This document shows positions 1 to 6,256 of a stretch of 6,951 nt of DNA, piece by piece. The stretch is from an uncultured Opitutia bacterium. GTDB lineage: Bacteria > Verrucomicrobiota > Verrucomicrobiia > Opitutales > UBA953. Made by a program: the position numbers and the translations under genes. How positions within the stretch are numbered: position 1 is the first letter of the stretch; every line of letters begins with the position of its first letter. The notes under the pieces were generated by a model, which was not told the DNA's origin, searched no databases, and saw only the letters and a program-made list of their open reading frames with translations. The stretch covers positions 1 through 6,951 of the forward strand of contig CAIXQT010000103.1 of NCBI GenBank assembly GCA_903921665.1. The letters run 5' to 3'.

Positions 1-1
1 A

Positions 2-178
2 GGGTTTCACGATCTACTAGGTAACGTGGAGGAATGGACCATGGCCGCGCCCGATGAATTACGCGCGCCGGCCGTCGGTGGTAGCATCGCGACCCTTCTC
101 GGCAAGGGATTGCCCAGCCGTAGCGCTTTCAAGCGGGAGAAGAGCCGCACCCTGGGCTTCCGTATCGTCATTGAATAA
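2..178 (+). CDS. C-terminal end of a SUMF1/formylglycine-generating-enzyme-type protein (partial)
   Basis: This open frame enters from the left edge and ends at TAA 176-178, giving 58 residues. It begins GFHDLLGNVEEWT, which matches the conserved G-x-x-D-x-x-GNV-x-EW stretch near the C-terminus of SUMF1 (FGE-sulfatase) domains. A GGS follows 14 residues after that stretch, and the protein ends TLGFRIVIE, matching the terminal R-x-x-x-x-GFR-(I/V)-V of the family. True FGEs oxidise a sulfatase cysteine to formylglycine, but many SUMF1-domain proteins in bacteria have other or unknown roles, and the residues that would tell (the active-site cysteines and upstream domains) lie outside the window. 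The next gene starts 31 bp downstream on the same strand, so co-transcription is possible. Family assignment is fairly secure; the specific function is not. Confidence 0.8.
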   Translation, partial: GFHDLLGNVEEWTMAAPDELRAPAVGGSIATLLGKGLPSRSAFKREKSRTLGFRIVIE

Positions 179-209
179 AAGCCCGAGGTCCTGAATATAA
201 AGCGACCCT

Positions 210-2111
210 ATGGCTACCCCGGTCAATCGCCTCCAACGGGCCGCGTTCTTCTTCGCGGCCTACGGCGCTTTGGCGGCGTTATCCCTCTGGTTCGCCTATG
301 AACTGCGTTTCGCCGGACCCGAAACGGCGGCCAACGGCGAGCGGCTGGCCTCGGAAGCCTACCTCTATGTCCAGCGGCCGATGGTCTTGCTCTGGTTGAT
401 TCCGCTCAAGGTCCTGCTCTTGGGGGCGTGGGGTCAGTTCCGCGGGGTCTTCTATTACTTCCGCCTGCCCGACGCCTTGCGCATGGGCTTCGCGTTGGCC
501 GTCGCGACCGCCATCACCTTCGCGCTGCCGTCGCTCATCGGCAGCGGCAATCCCGCGCAGGCTTTCAGCGTGCCCCGCGGCGTGGCGCTGATGGACTTCA
601 ACCTCTCGCTGGTCCTGTTCGTCGGCTTCCGTGTCTCGATCCGCGCCCTGCGCGAACGATTCTGGAGCAAGGGCCAGGCGACCCAAGGCGTCGTCGAGCG
701 CATCGCGATCGTCGGCGCCGGCCAGGCGGGTGCGCAGCTCGCTTCGGAGCTCATGAGCCGCCGCGGCCACGGCATCGAGCCGGTCTGTTTCCTGGATGAT
801 GACGCGGCCAAGCATAATCTGCATATCCATGGAGTGCCGGTGATCGGCGCTCCGGAGCGCATGCCCGAGCTGGCCGAGAAGTACGGCGTCACCGAAATCA
901 TCCTCGCCTTACCCGCTTCGGCCGTGCGGCGCATCCGTGAGGTGAGCACGCTCGCCGCGGCCAGCAACCTCCGCGTTCTGGTCGTCCCTTCCATGGCGGA
1001 ACTCGCCGGCGGCCGCGTCCGCGCGAGCGACATCCGCCCCATCTCCGTCGAGGACATCCTCGGCCGCGAGCCTGCCAAGCTCGACGACGACGCCATCGAT
1101 GCGATGGTGAAAGGGCGCGTCGTGCTCGTCACCGGCGCCGGCGGCAGCATCGGCTCGGAGCTTTGCCGCCAGGTCGCCGCGCGATCGCCGGCCCGCCTCA
1201 TCATGCTCGATCAGTGCGAGGTCCTGCTTTATCAGGCCGAGCAGGAACTCATCGCCGCCGGCGCCGGCGCCCTGATTACCCCGATCGTCGCCGACGTCGT
1301 CGATGCGGATCGCCTGCGCGACGTCTTCATCCGCTTCGCGCCCGATCTGGTCTTGCACGCGGCGGCCCATAAGCACGTCCCGATGATGGAGTCCCAGCCG
1401 AGCGAAGCCCTGAAGAATAACGTGCTGGGTACGGCGGTCGTCGCGCAGCTGGCGGCGGAATACGGCGCGGACAAGTTCGTGCTCATCTCTTCCGACAAGG
1501 CGGTCAACCCGACCAACGTCATGGGCGCGAGCAAACGCCTGGCCGAACTCGTCGTGCAATCGATGCAGGCGCGCGCCGGCAGCCGTACCAGCTTCCTCGC
1601 CGTCCGCTTCGGCAACGTCCTCGGCTCGTCCGGTTCGGTCATCCCGATCTTCCGCCGTCAGATCGCCGCGGGCGGACCGGTCACGGTGACCCACCCGGAG
1701 GTGAAGCGATACTTCATGACGATTCCCGAGGCCGTCGGCCTCGTGCTGCAGAGCGCCACGCTCGGCGGCGGCGGCGATATCCTCATCCTCGAGATGGGCG
1801 AGCCGCTGAAGATCATCGACGTCGCGCGCCAGCTGATCGAGCTCAGCGGCCTCCGACCGGACATCGATATCGAGATCCGCATCATCGGCCTCCGGCCCGG
1901 CGAGAAGCTAGTCGAAGAACTCCAGTGCGAGGGCGAACAGTATCGTCCGACGGAACATCCGCGCGTCTTCCGTTTCGTGGCCGCCCGCCCCCCGCTCGAC
2001 GGCCTCGACGGCCTGCTGGGCCGCGTCCAGGCGCTGCTTTCCCTGGAGCGTCAGCCTTGCAAGCAAGGCATCCGCGAACTGGTTCCGGAATACGTCCCTT
2101 TCGCGGAGTAG
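210..2111 (+). CDS. Membrane-anchored nucleotide-sugar 4,6-dehydratase/epimerase, CapD/FlaA1/WbpM family
   Basis: The 633-residue product has the long-form CapD/WbpM architecture. Four hydrophobic segments near residues 11-30, 57-76, 91-110 and 124-141 form the membrane anchor. A first Rossmann fold follows with GAGQAG (169-174), the CoA-binding-like domain of the family, then the catalytic extended-SDR domain with TGAGGSIG (308-315), HAAAHKHVP (383-391), NNVLGT (403-408), SSDKAVNPTNVMGASK (427-442) and RFGNVLGSSGSV (467-478). Members convert UDP-GlcNAc or a related sugar to a 4-keto-6-deoxy intermediate for O-antigen, capsule or glycoprotein glycans at the inner face of the cytoplasmic membrane. 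The usual SDR Tyr-x-x-x-Lys is Met438-x-x-x-Lys442, as expected for the WbpM/PglF group. Length fits the family (about 600-660). The ATG at 210 is needed to include the first helix; no Shine-Dalgarno motif precedes it. The exact substrate cannot be read from sequence. Confidence 0.93.
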   Translation: MATPVNRLQRAAFFFAAYGALAALSLWFAYELRFAGPETAANGERLASEAYLYVQRPMVLLWLIPLKVLLLGAWGQFRGVFYYFRLPDALRMGFALAVATAITFALPSLIGSGNPAQAFSVPRGVALMDFNLSLVLFVGFRVSIRALRERFWSKGQATQGVVERIAIVGAGQAGAQLASELMSRRGHGIEPVCFLDDDAAKHNLHIHGVPVIGAPERMPELAEKYGVTEIILALPASAVRRIREVSTLAAASNLRVLVVPSMAELAGGRVRASDIRPISVEDILGREPAKLDDDAIDAMVKGRVVLVTGAGGSIGSELCRQVAARSPARLIMLDQCEVLLYQAEQELIAAGAGALITPIVADVVDADRLRDVFIRFAPDLVLHAAAHKHVPMMESQPSEALKNNVLGTAVVAQLAAEYGADKFVLISSDKAVNPTNVMGASKRLAELVVQSMQARAGSRTSFLAVRFGNVLGSSGSVIPIFRRQIAAGGPVTVTHPEVKRYFMTIPEAVGLVLQSATLGGGGDILILEMGEPLKIIDVARQLIELSGLRPDIDIEIRIIGLRPGEKLVEELQCEGEQYRPTEHPRVFRFVAARPPLDGLDGLLGRVQALLSLERQPCKQGIRELVPEYVPFAE

Positions 2112-2116
2112 TTTTT

Positions 2117-2168
2117 ACGCTTCGGGCTTCACAGGTGGGCATGGCTGAGACACGCTTCGGGCATGGCT
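2117..2168 (+). repeat. Short direct repeats around the purE start
   Basis: ACGCTTCGGGC occurs at 2117-2127 and again at 2152-2162, immediately before the purE ATG. Overlapping this, GGGCATGGCT occurs at 2137-2146 and 2159-2168. The right-hand copy joins both units (ACGCTTCGGGCATGGCT, 2152-2168) and contains the purE start, while on the left the two units are split by 9 bases. The effect is two near-identical ATGGCT start contexts, at 2141 and 2163, in different reading frames. I see no inverted symmetry typical of an operator and no terminator hairpin, although TTTTT (2112-2116) directly follows the upstream stop codon. Function unknown. Confidence 0.6.
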
Positions 2169-2684
2169 CGCGCGCTTTCTTCCGCCCCCCAGGTCGGCAT
2201 CATCATGGGTTCTCAGTCCGACTGGGAGACGATGGTCAACGCCGCCGACACCCTTAAGAAACTCGGCGTCGCCTTCGAGGCCGAGGTCGTGAGCGCGCAT
2301 CGTACGCCGCTTAAGCTCAAGGATTACTCCCTAGCCGCTCGCCGCCGGGGACTGAAGGTGATCATCGCGGGAGCCGGCGGAGCCGCGCATCTCCCGGGCA
2401 TGGTCGCCGCGATGACTTCGCTGCCGGTCATGGGCGTGCCCGTCCAGTCCAAGTCGCTGGATGGCATCGACTCGCTCCTTTCGATCGTCCAGATGCCGGC
2501 CGGCATCCCGGTCCACACGTTCGCGATCGGCCGTGCCGGCGCGATCAACGCCGCCTTAGGCGCCGCCGCCATCCTCGCCCTCGCTGATGCCAAGCTGGCC
2601 AAGAAGCTCGACGAATATCGCGCCGCGCAGACCAAGGCGGTGCTCGATAATCCGATTCCCGGCCGCAAGGGCAAGCAGCGCTGA
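2163..2684 (+). CDS. purE: N5-carboxyaminoimidazole ribonucleotide mutase, class I PurE
   Basis: This cytosolic enzyme moves the carboxyl group of N5-CAIR to carbon 4, giving CAIR in de novo purine synthesis. The 173-residue product shows the class I PurE signature: GSQSD (16-20) at the nucleotide-binding start, SAHRTP (44-49) with the conserved His46, GAGGAAHLPG (70-79) with His76, and GVPVQSKSLDGIDSLLSIVQ (91-110) followed by MPAGIPV. Length is normal for bacterial PurE. The presence of purK three bases downstream supports the N5-CAIR mutase reaction rather than class II AIR carboxylase activity. The chosen ATG leaves about nine residues before the first strand (VGIIMGS). A second ATGGCT at 2141 lies in another frame, which encodes only a short unrelated peptide. 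No Shine-Dalgarno motif is visible. The gene follows the CapD-type gene by 51 bp. Confidence 0.96.
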   Translation: MARALSSAPQVGIIMGSQSDWETMVNAADTLKKLGVAFEAEVVSAHRTPLKLKDYSLAARRRGLKVIIAGAGGAAHLPGMVAAMTSLPVMGVPVQSKSLDGIDSLLSIVQMPAGIPVHTFAIGRAGAINAALGAAAILALADAKLAKKLDEYRAAQTKAVLDNPIPGRKGKQR

Positions 2685-2687
2685 GCC

Positions 2688-3821
2688 ATGGAGCGTCCCC
2701 TGCAACCTGGCGGCACCATCGGCATCCTCGGCGGCGGGCAGCTCGGCCGCATGTCCGCCATCGCCGCGCGGCGTCTCGGTTATAAGGTACGCACCTTCGA
2801 TCCGTCGGCCGGCGCCTGCGCCGCGGGCATCGCCGACGAGCATGTCACCGCCGACTGGAGCGACACCGCAGCGTTGACGCGCTTCGCCCAGGGTTGCGGA
2901 CGCATCACGCTCGAGTTCGAGAACATCCCGCCTGCGACCGTCGAGTTCGTCGCGAAGTCCGTGCCTTGCCACCCTTCGGCCAATGTCTTGGCGACCTGCC
3001 AGAACCGCCGCCGCGAGAAGGAATTCCTCCGCGCCTCCGGCATCCCGTGCGCCAACTTCGCCGTCGTGTCCTCGCTCGCCGAGCTGCGAGCCGCCGTGAC
3101 GACCGTCGGGTTCCCTTGCGTGCTGAAGACCGCCGATTTCGGTTACGACGGCAAAGGGCAGGTCAAGCTGCCGACCGCCGAGGCGGATCTCGCCGCGGCT
3201 TGGGCCAAGATCGGCGGCGCGGTGGGCGTCCTCGAAGCCTGGGTGCCCTTTCAGATGGAGATCTCGGTCCTCGTCGCGCGGACCGTCGATGGCCGTACCG
3301 CCGTCTACGACCCGGCGGAGAACATCCACCGAAACCATATCCTCCATCTTTCGATCTCGCCGGCCCGCATCTCCGAGACGACGGCTGCCGAGGCCCGTGC
3401 CTTGGCGCTCAGCATCGCGGATAAGATCCAGCTCGTCGGCCTGCTCGCCGTCGAGATGTTCGTAAAGGACGGACGCATCGTCGTCAACGAGCTCGCTCCC
3501 CGTCCGCATAACAGCGGCCACCAGACTTTCGACGCGAACGAAACCAGCCAGTTCGAACAGCATATCCGGGCCGTCTGCGGCTTGCCGCTCGGCGGCACGA
3601 AGCCGCTCGCGCCTTCCGCCATGGTCAATCTGCTCGGCGACGTCTGGCGTAACGGCCAGGAGCCCGACTGGACCAAGGTCTTCGCGGATCCTTCGGCCAA
3701 GCTCCACCTTTACGACAAGGGCAAGGCCGCTCCGGGTCGCAAGATGGGCCACATCACCGTCACCGCGCCGACGCTCGAAGAAGCGATCCGCCGCGCCGAG
3801 GCGCTGCACGCCGCGCTCTAA
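2688..3821 (+). CDS. purK: N5-carboxyaminoimidazole ribonucleotide synthase (ATP-grasp), PurK
   Basis: PurK uses ATP and bicarbonate to carboxylate AIR, giving N5-CAIR, the substrate of PurE encoded just upstream. The 377-residue product has an N-terminal pre-ATP-grasp domain with GILGGGQLGRM (12-22) and FDPSAGACAAG (37-47), then LEFENIP (75-81). The ATP-grasp core follows, with VLKTADFGYDGKGQ (145-158), the EAWVPFQMEISV lid/base region (183-194), YDPAENIHRNHIL (207-219), VEMFV (255-259) and the metal/nucleotide-binding NELAPRPHNSGHQT (267-280). The C-terminal domain carries MVNLLGDVW (312-320). Length and motif order are typical of PurK. The ATG lies three bases after the purE stop, and the small membrane-protein gene begins three bases after its own stop, so a polycistronic message is likely. 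No ribosome binding site is evident. Confidence 0.97.
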   Translation: MERPLQPGGTIGILGGGQLGRMSAIAARRLGYKVRTFDPSAGACAAGIADEHVTADWSDTAALTRFAQGCGRITLEFENIPPATVEFVAKSVPCHPSANVLATCQNRRREKEFLRASGIPCANFAVVSSLAELRAAVTTVGFPCVLKTADFGYDGKGQVKLPTAEADLAAAWAKIGGAVGVLEAWVPFQMEISVLVARTVDGRTAVYDPAENIHRNHILHLSISPARISETTAAEARALALSIADKIQLVGLLAVEMFVKDGRIVVNELAPRPHNSGHQTFDANETSQFEQHIRAVCGLPLGGTKPLAPSAMVNLLGDVWRNGQEPDWTKVFADPSAKLHLYDKGKAAPGRKMGHITVTAPTLEEAIRRAEALHAAL

Positions 3822-3824
3822 TCT

Positions 3825-4199
3825 ATGTCGCCGGTGACGTATCTGTACTGGGCGAACATTTTGATTCTGGTCCCAGTCGGCTTCGCCACGTTGCTCAAGC
3901 CGTCGGCCACGGATCAGGGAGCGTTCGTGGAAAGTGCCGGATGGCGTACGTTGGTCGGATCCCTATGGCTCGCCATCCTCGCTTGTTCCGTCCTCGGCGT
4001 GGTCTTGCCGGGAAGCCTCCTCTGGCTGCTCGCCTTTCAGGTGATCTACAAATCGGTTTGGCTGCTCACGTACGTGCTCCCGCGACTGATTGATGGAAGA
4101 CACGCGGAGGTCCCCGCCGGTATCACTATTTCTTTCCTGGTGATCGTCCTCGTCTGGCCCTGGTTCATCCCTTGGCGCCAGATGGTCGCCGCGCTCTGA
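3825..4199 (+). CDS. Small four-helix integral membrane protein, family not recognised
   Basis: This frame encodes 124 residues, very hydrophobic and rich in Leu, Val and Trp. Likely membrane helices lie near residues 8-24, 42-62, 64-86 and 98-117. Between the first and second helix is a short polar loop (KPSATDQGAFVESAGWR, 25-41), and between the third and fourth a charged loop, RLIDGRHAEV (87-96). There is no cleavable signal peptide and I see no catalytic motif or cofactor-binding pattern. I do not recognise the family. It starts three bases after the purK stop without a visible Shine-Dalgarno motif, so it is probably the last gene of the purE-purK message. Its stop codon abuts the stop of the convergent gene. 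The tight operon spacing and clear membrane pattern make it a real gene, but context does not prove a purine-related role. Confidence 0.82.
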   Translation: MSPVTYLYWANILILVPVGFATLLKPSATDQGAFVESAGWRTLVGSLWLAILACSVLGVVLPGSLLWLLAFQVIYKSVWLLTYVLPRLIDGRHAEVPAGITISFLVIVLVWPWFIPWRQMVAAL

Positions 4200-4203
4200 T
4201 CAG
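4196..4203. other. Convergent stop-codon junction in an 8-bp palindrome
   Basis: CTGATCAG is perfectly self-complementary. It holds the rightward gene's TGA (4197-4199) and, directly adjacent on the other strand, the leftward gene's TGA (complement of TCA, 4200-4202). The two coding regions therefore meet with no intervening base. I see no strong GC stem followed by a T run on either side, so any transcription terminator would have to lie inside coding sequence or act by another mechanism. The palindrome is too short to be called an intrinsic terminator. Confidence 0.85.
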
Positions 4204-4652
4204 TCGAGCAGCTCCGGCTTACGGCTGAAGAGTTCGAGCGGGATCTGGCCGAGGCTTAGGAAGAGCAGGATCGCCTGGAAGACGGGGATCTTCGCCTTCA
4301 GGTGGGCGTTCTGGGCGATGTAGTTCTTGGCCATCACTTCGCAGATCATCATGAACGCGAAAGCGACGGACGTGACGCAGAGCAGCGCGAAGAGCCATTG
4401 CCACAGCTTAGGGTTGCGCAGGCTGCGCCAGGGCAGGAACAGCAAGCCGGCGTAGGCGATGAAGAACCAGGATTCCGCGCGGAGGGCGACGGGGAAGGTG
4501 ACGACCGCCGGATCCCAGCGCGGCGGGATATGCAGAGGGCCCAAGTTGAAGCCGCCGAGGAGGCCGTTGATTCCCAGGCCGAGGCAAAGCAGGCCGAACG
4601 CCACCGCGATGATGCGGCCGTAGCGGATACGTTGGGCGGTGACTTCGTGCAT
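4200..4652 (-). CDS. Four-helix integral membrane protein, family not recognised
   Basis: From ATG at 4652 the product is 150 residues. Hydrophobic segments near residues 13-34, 60-75, 84-107 and 124-142 predict four membrane helices. A conserved-looking polar stretch between helices one and two (about 36-58) includes HIPPRWDP. The C-terminus, RKPELLD, is charged and probably cytoplasmic. The same frame is open to an upstream ATG at 4724, but that start would overlap the end of prmA and add a basic 24-residue leader, so the internal start is preferred; it lies 38 bp after the prmA stop. The bases just before it are pyrimidine-rich on the coding strand, with no Shine-Dalgarno motif. It is probably the last gene of the leftward purN-prmA run. 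I do not recognise a family or see catalytic motifs; function unknown. Confidence 0.78.
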   Translation of the reverse strand: MHEVTAQRIRYGRIIAVAFGLLCLGLGINGLLGGFNLGPLHIPPRWDPAVVTFPVALRAESWFFIAYAGLLFLPWRSLRNPKLWQWLFALLCVTSVAFAFMMICEVMAKNYIAQNAHLKAKIPVFQAILLFLSLGQIPLELFSRKPELLD

Positions 4653-4690
4653 AAGGCGAGGGAAGCGGGAAGGGCGGGCGAAGCAAACCC

Positions 4691-5578
4691 TCAGAGCGGA
4701 CGGAAGAGAGCGACGTCGCTCCATTCGCCCATGATGCGTCCGTCGGACTTCATGCCGTCACCCCAGGCCTCCCGGCACTTGGCTTCGAAGTGGGCGCGCA
4801 CGGAGTCCTGTTCCTTGGCAAGGATGCCGCTGAGCGCGAGGACGCCGCCTGGGCTGACGGAATCGACGAGGTTGTCGGCGTAGATGCAGAGCACGTCGCT
4901 GATGATGTTCGCGAGCACGACGTCCGCCCGGCCGGTGAGCCGGAAGCCTTCTTCAAGGCCGGCGTGGTGGAAGGCGACCGCCTCGTCGGCGATGCCGTTG
5001 TCTTCGCGATTGGCGATGCTGACGCGCACGGATTCCGGATCGCGGTCGAAGCCGGCGATGCGTCCGCAGCCGAGCTTGGCGGCGGAGAGGGCGAGGATCC
5101 CGGAGCCGCAGCCGGCGTCGGTGACCGAGACTTGCGCGGCGGGGTGAGTCTCCAGGAAGTCCATCATGCGGATCGCGCAGAGACGCGTCGTCGGATGATC
5201 TCCGGTGCCGAAGGCGAGGCCGGCGTCGAACCAGATCACCGCGGCATCGTTCGGGACGACATGTTTGCCGCGCATCCAGGCGGGCACCCAATGGAGGCGG
5301 CCGTGGTCCCAGGGCTTGAGGTGCTCCTTATAGGCTTCCTTCCAGTCCTTGTCGGCCATGACCGTTTCTTCATAGGCCTCGGGCAGTTTCTTGAAGGCCT
5401 TGCGCAAGCCGGCCCATGCCTCGTCGGCTTCGGCCTTGGTGTCGAAATAGCCCATCACGAAGTGAGGTTTCCCGGGGCCTTCATGAAAGAGCATCCAAGA
5501 GGAGCGGGTCAGTTCGCAGAAATGGTCTTCCAGCGGCTGGACCATGTCTTCGTGGATGGGGCACTTCAGTTCGATCAT
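4691..5578 (-). CDS. prmA: Ribosomal protein L11 methyltransferase PrmA
   Basis: PrmA is a cytosolic SAM-dependent enzyme that trimethylates ribosomal protein L11. From ATG 5578 the product is 295 residues, the usual PrmA length. The N-terminal part (1 to about 75) corresponds to the L11-recognition domain. The PrmA hallmark FGTGDHPTT (123-131) follows, then SAM-binding motif I with DAGCGSGILALSAAKLG (154-170), an acidic strand end FDRDPES (177-183), and VVLANI (220-225), the Asn-containing motif IV equivalent. The frame stays open upstream to 5749, but that extension is Arg/Pro-rich, lies antiparallel within purN codons and shows no PrmA similarity, so it is excluded. The ATG shares its A with the purN stop codon (TGATG), indicating translational coupling. 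A membrane-protein gene follows 38 bp downstream. Confidence 0.95.
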   Translation of the reverse strand: MIELKCPIHEDMVQPLEDHFCELTRSSWMLFHEGPGKPHFVMGYFDTKAEADEAWAGLRKAFKKLPEAYEETVMADKDWKEAYKEHLKPWDHGRLHWVPAWMRGKHVVPNDAAVIWFDAGLAFGTGDHPTTRLCAIRMMDFLETHPAAQVSVTDAGCGSGILALSAAKLGCGRIAGFDRDPESVRVSIANREDNGIADEAVAFHHAGLEEGFRLTGRADVVLANIISDVLCIYADNLVDSVSPGGVLALSGILAKEQDSVRAHFEAKCREAWGDGMKSDGRIMGEWSDVALFRPL

Positions 5579-6156
5579 CAGGAAAGGGTCTCGCTCAGGC
5601 GGGCGATCACGGCGGGGAGCAAGACGTGCTCGGCAGCATGGATCTTGTTGGCAAAGGATTCCAGGGTGTCGGCGGCTTCGCGCGTGACCCGGGTCTGCCC
5701 GAGGTGGGCGCCGCCATCGATCTCGGCATTGACCCAATGGACGGTGCAACCGGCTTCCGGGACGCCCGCGTTCCAGGCCTGACCGATCCCGTCGAGTCCG
5801 GGGAAGGCCGGGAGGAGGCTGGGGTGGAGGTTGATGATGCGACCGGCGAAGGCGTCCAGCAGGGGGGCTTTGATGACCCGCATGAAGCCGGCGAGGACGA
5901 CGAGATCCACCTTCGCGGCTTTTAGGTCATCGGCCCAGGCCTGTTCGCGCTCCGGCGAGAACTTCGTCTTGAAGGGCCCCGTATCGAGGAAGCGTGCCGG
6001 GACGCCGTACTTCGGTCCGAGCTCGAGCATCTTGCAGGTCGGGACGTCGCACCAGAGGCCGACCACCTTGGCTTTGCCTAGGCGGCCTTCGGCTTGGGCG
6101 CGGAGGACCGCGTCGGCGTTGGAGCCGCGACCGGAACCAAGGAGGGCGACGCGCAT
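5578..6156 (-). CDS. purN: Phosphoribosylglycinamide formyltransferase PurN
   Basis: PurN transfers a formyl group from 10-formyl-tetrahydrofolate to GAR, the third step of de novo purine synthesis, in the cytosol. The 192-residue product from ATG 6156 begins MRVALLGSGRGSN, the family's N-terminal strand and phosphate-binding loop (7-13). It continues with VVLAGFMR (86-93), INLHPSLLPAFPG (108-120) with the catalytic pair Asn109 and His111, and EIDGG (145-149) with Asp147 matching the third catalytic residue. The C-terminus ends in AAEHVLLPAV (174-183), typical of PurN. It is slightly shorter than E. coli PurN (212). After the catalytic HPSLLP the sequence is PGLDGIGQAW, where many homologues have PGLH-x-H-x-x-AL. 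The open frame extends to 6258, but those 34 residues lack family similarity. No Shine-Dalgarno motif. First gene of the leftward run. Confidence 0.94.
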   Translation of the reverse strand: MRVALLGSGRGSNADAVLRAQAEGRLGKAKVVGLWCDVPTCKMLELGPKYGVPARFLDTGPFKTKFSPEREQAWADDLKAAKVDLVVLAGFMRVIKAPLLDAFAGRIINLHPSLLPAFPGLDGIGQAWNAGVPEAGCTVHWVNAEIDGGAHLGQTRVTREAADTLESFANKIHAAEHVLLPAVIARLSETLS

Positions 6157-6256
6157 GACGGAAAGGTGTCGGCGTGGGCCGTCGCCTGCAAACGGATTTT
6201 CGAATTCGGACTTTGAACCCTCCGGCGTTCGGCTGATGATGGCGCCACTGCTTCCC
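6157..6256. promoter_or_regulatory. Divergent intergenic spacer between purN and the NamZ-type gene
   Basis: This 100-bp gap is the only divergent junction in the window and must hold the start signals for both flanking genes unless they lie inside coding sequence. Its most AT-rich part is 6190-6217, which includes the 8-bp palindrome CGAATTCG (6201-6208). TTGAAC (6213-6218) could serve as a weak rightward -35 box, but no convincing -10 box follows at the right distance, and I cannot name a clear leftward promoter. Two extra in-frame ATGs for the rightward gene lie at 6236 and 6239. Position is the main evidence. Confidence 0.4.

Noticed and set aside
455..1694. Long minus-strand open frames inside the CapD-type gene (455-1204 and 909-1694)
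   Set aside because: Both are antisense shadows of a well-supported 633-residue enzyme, with biased Arg/Ala/Asp composition and no motifs.
2100..2135. Possible terminator after the CapD-type gene (TTTTT at 2112-2116)
   Set aside because: No stable GC hairpin directly precedes the T run, so it does not meet the form of an intrinsic terminator.
2556..3809. 417-codon open frame on the minus strand, antisense to purK
   Set aside because: Its length comes from the GC-rich third positions of purK. The product is Arg/Asp/Gly-rich, shows no family motif, and purK on the plus strand is unambiguous.
4653..4724. 24-residue upstream extension of the leftward membrane protein
   Set aside because: It would overlap the end of prmA. 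The internal ATG at 4652 gives a plausible membrane protein starting after prmA ends.
5579..5749. Extended N-terminus of PrmA (57 extra residues)
   Set aside because: The extension overlaps purN in another frame, is rich in Arg and Pro, and lies before the normal PrmA N-terminus at 5578.
4790..5782. 330-codon open frame on the plus strand across prmA and purN
   Set aside because: It lies antisense to two clear enzymes, its product is low-complexity Gly/Asp/Val, and it has no recognisable domain.
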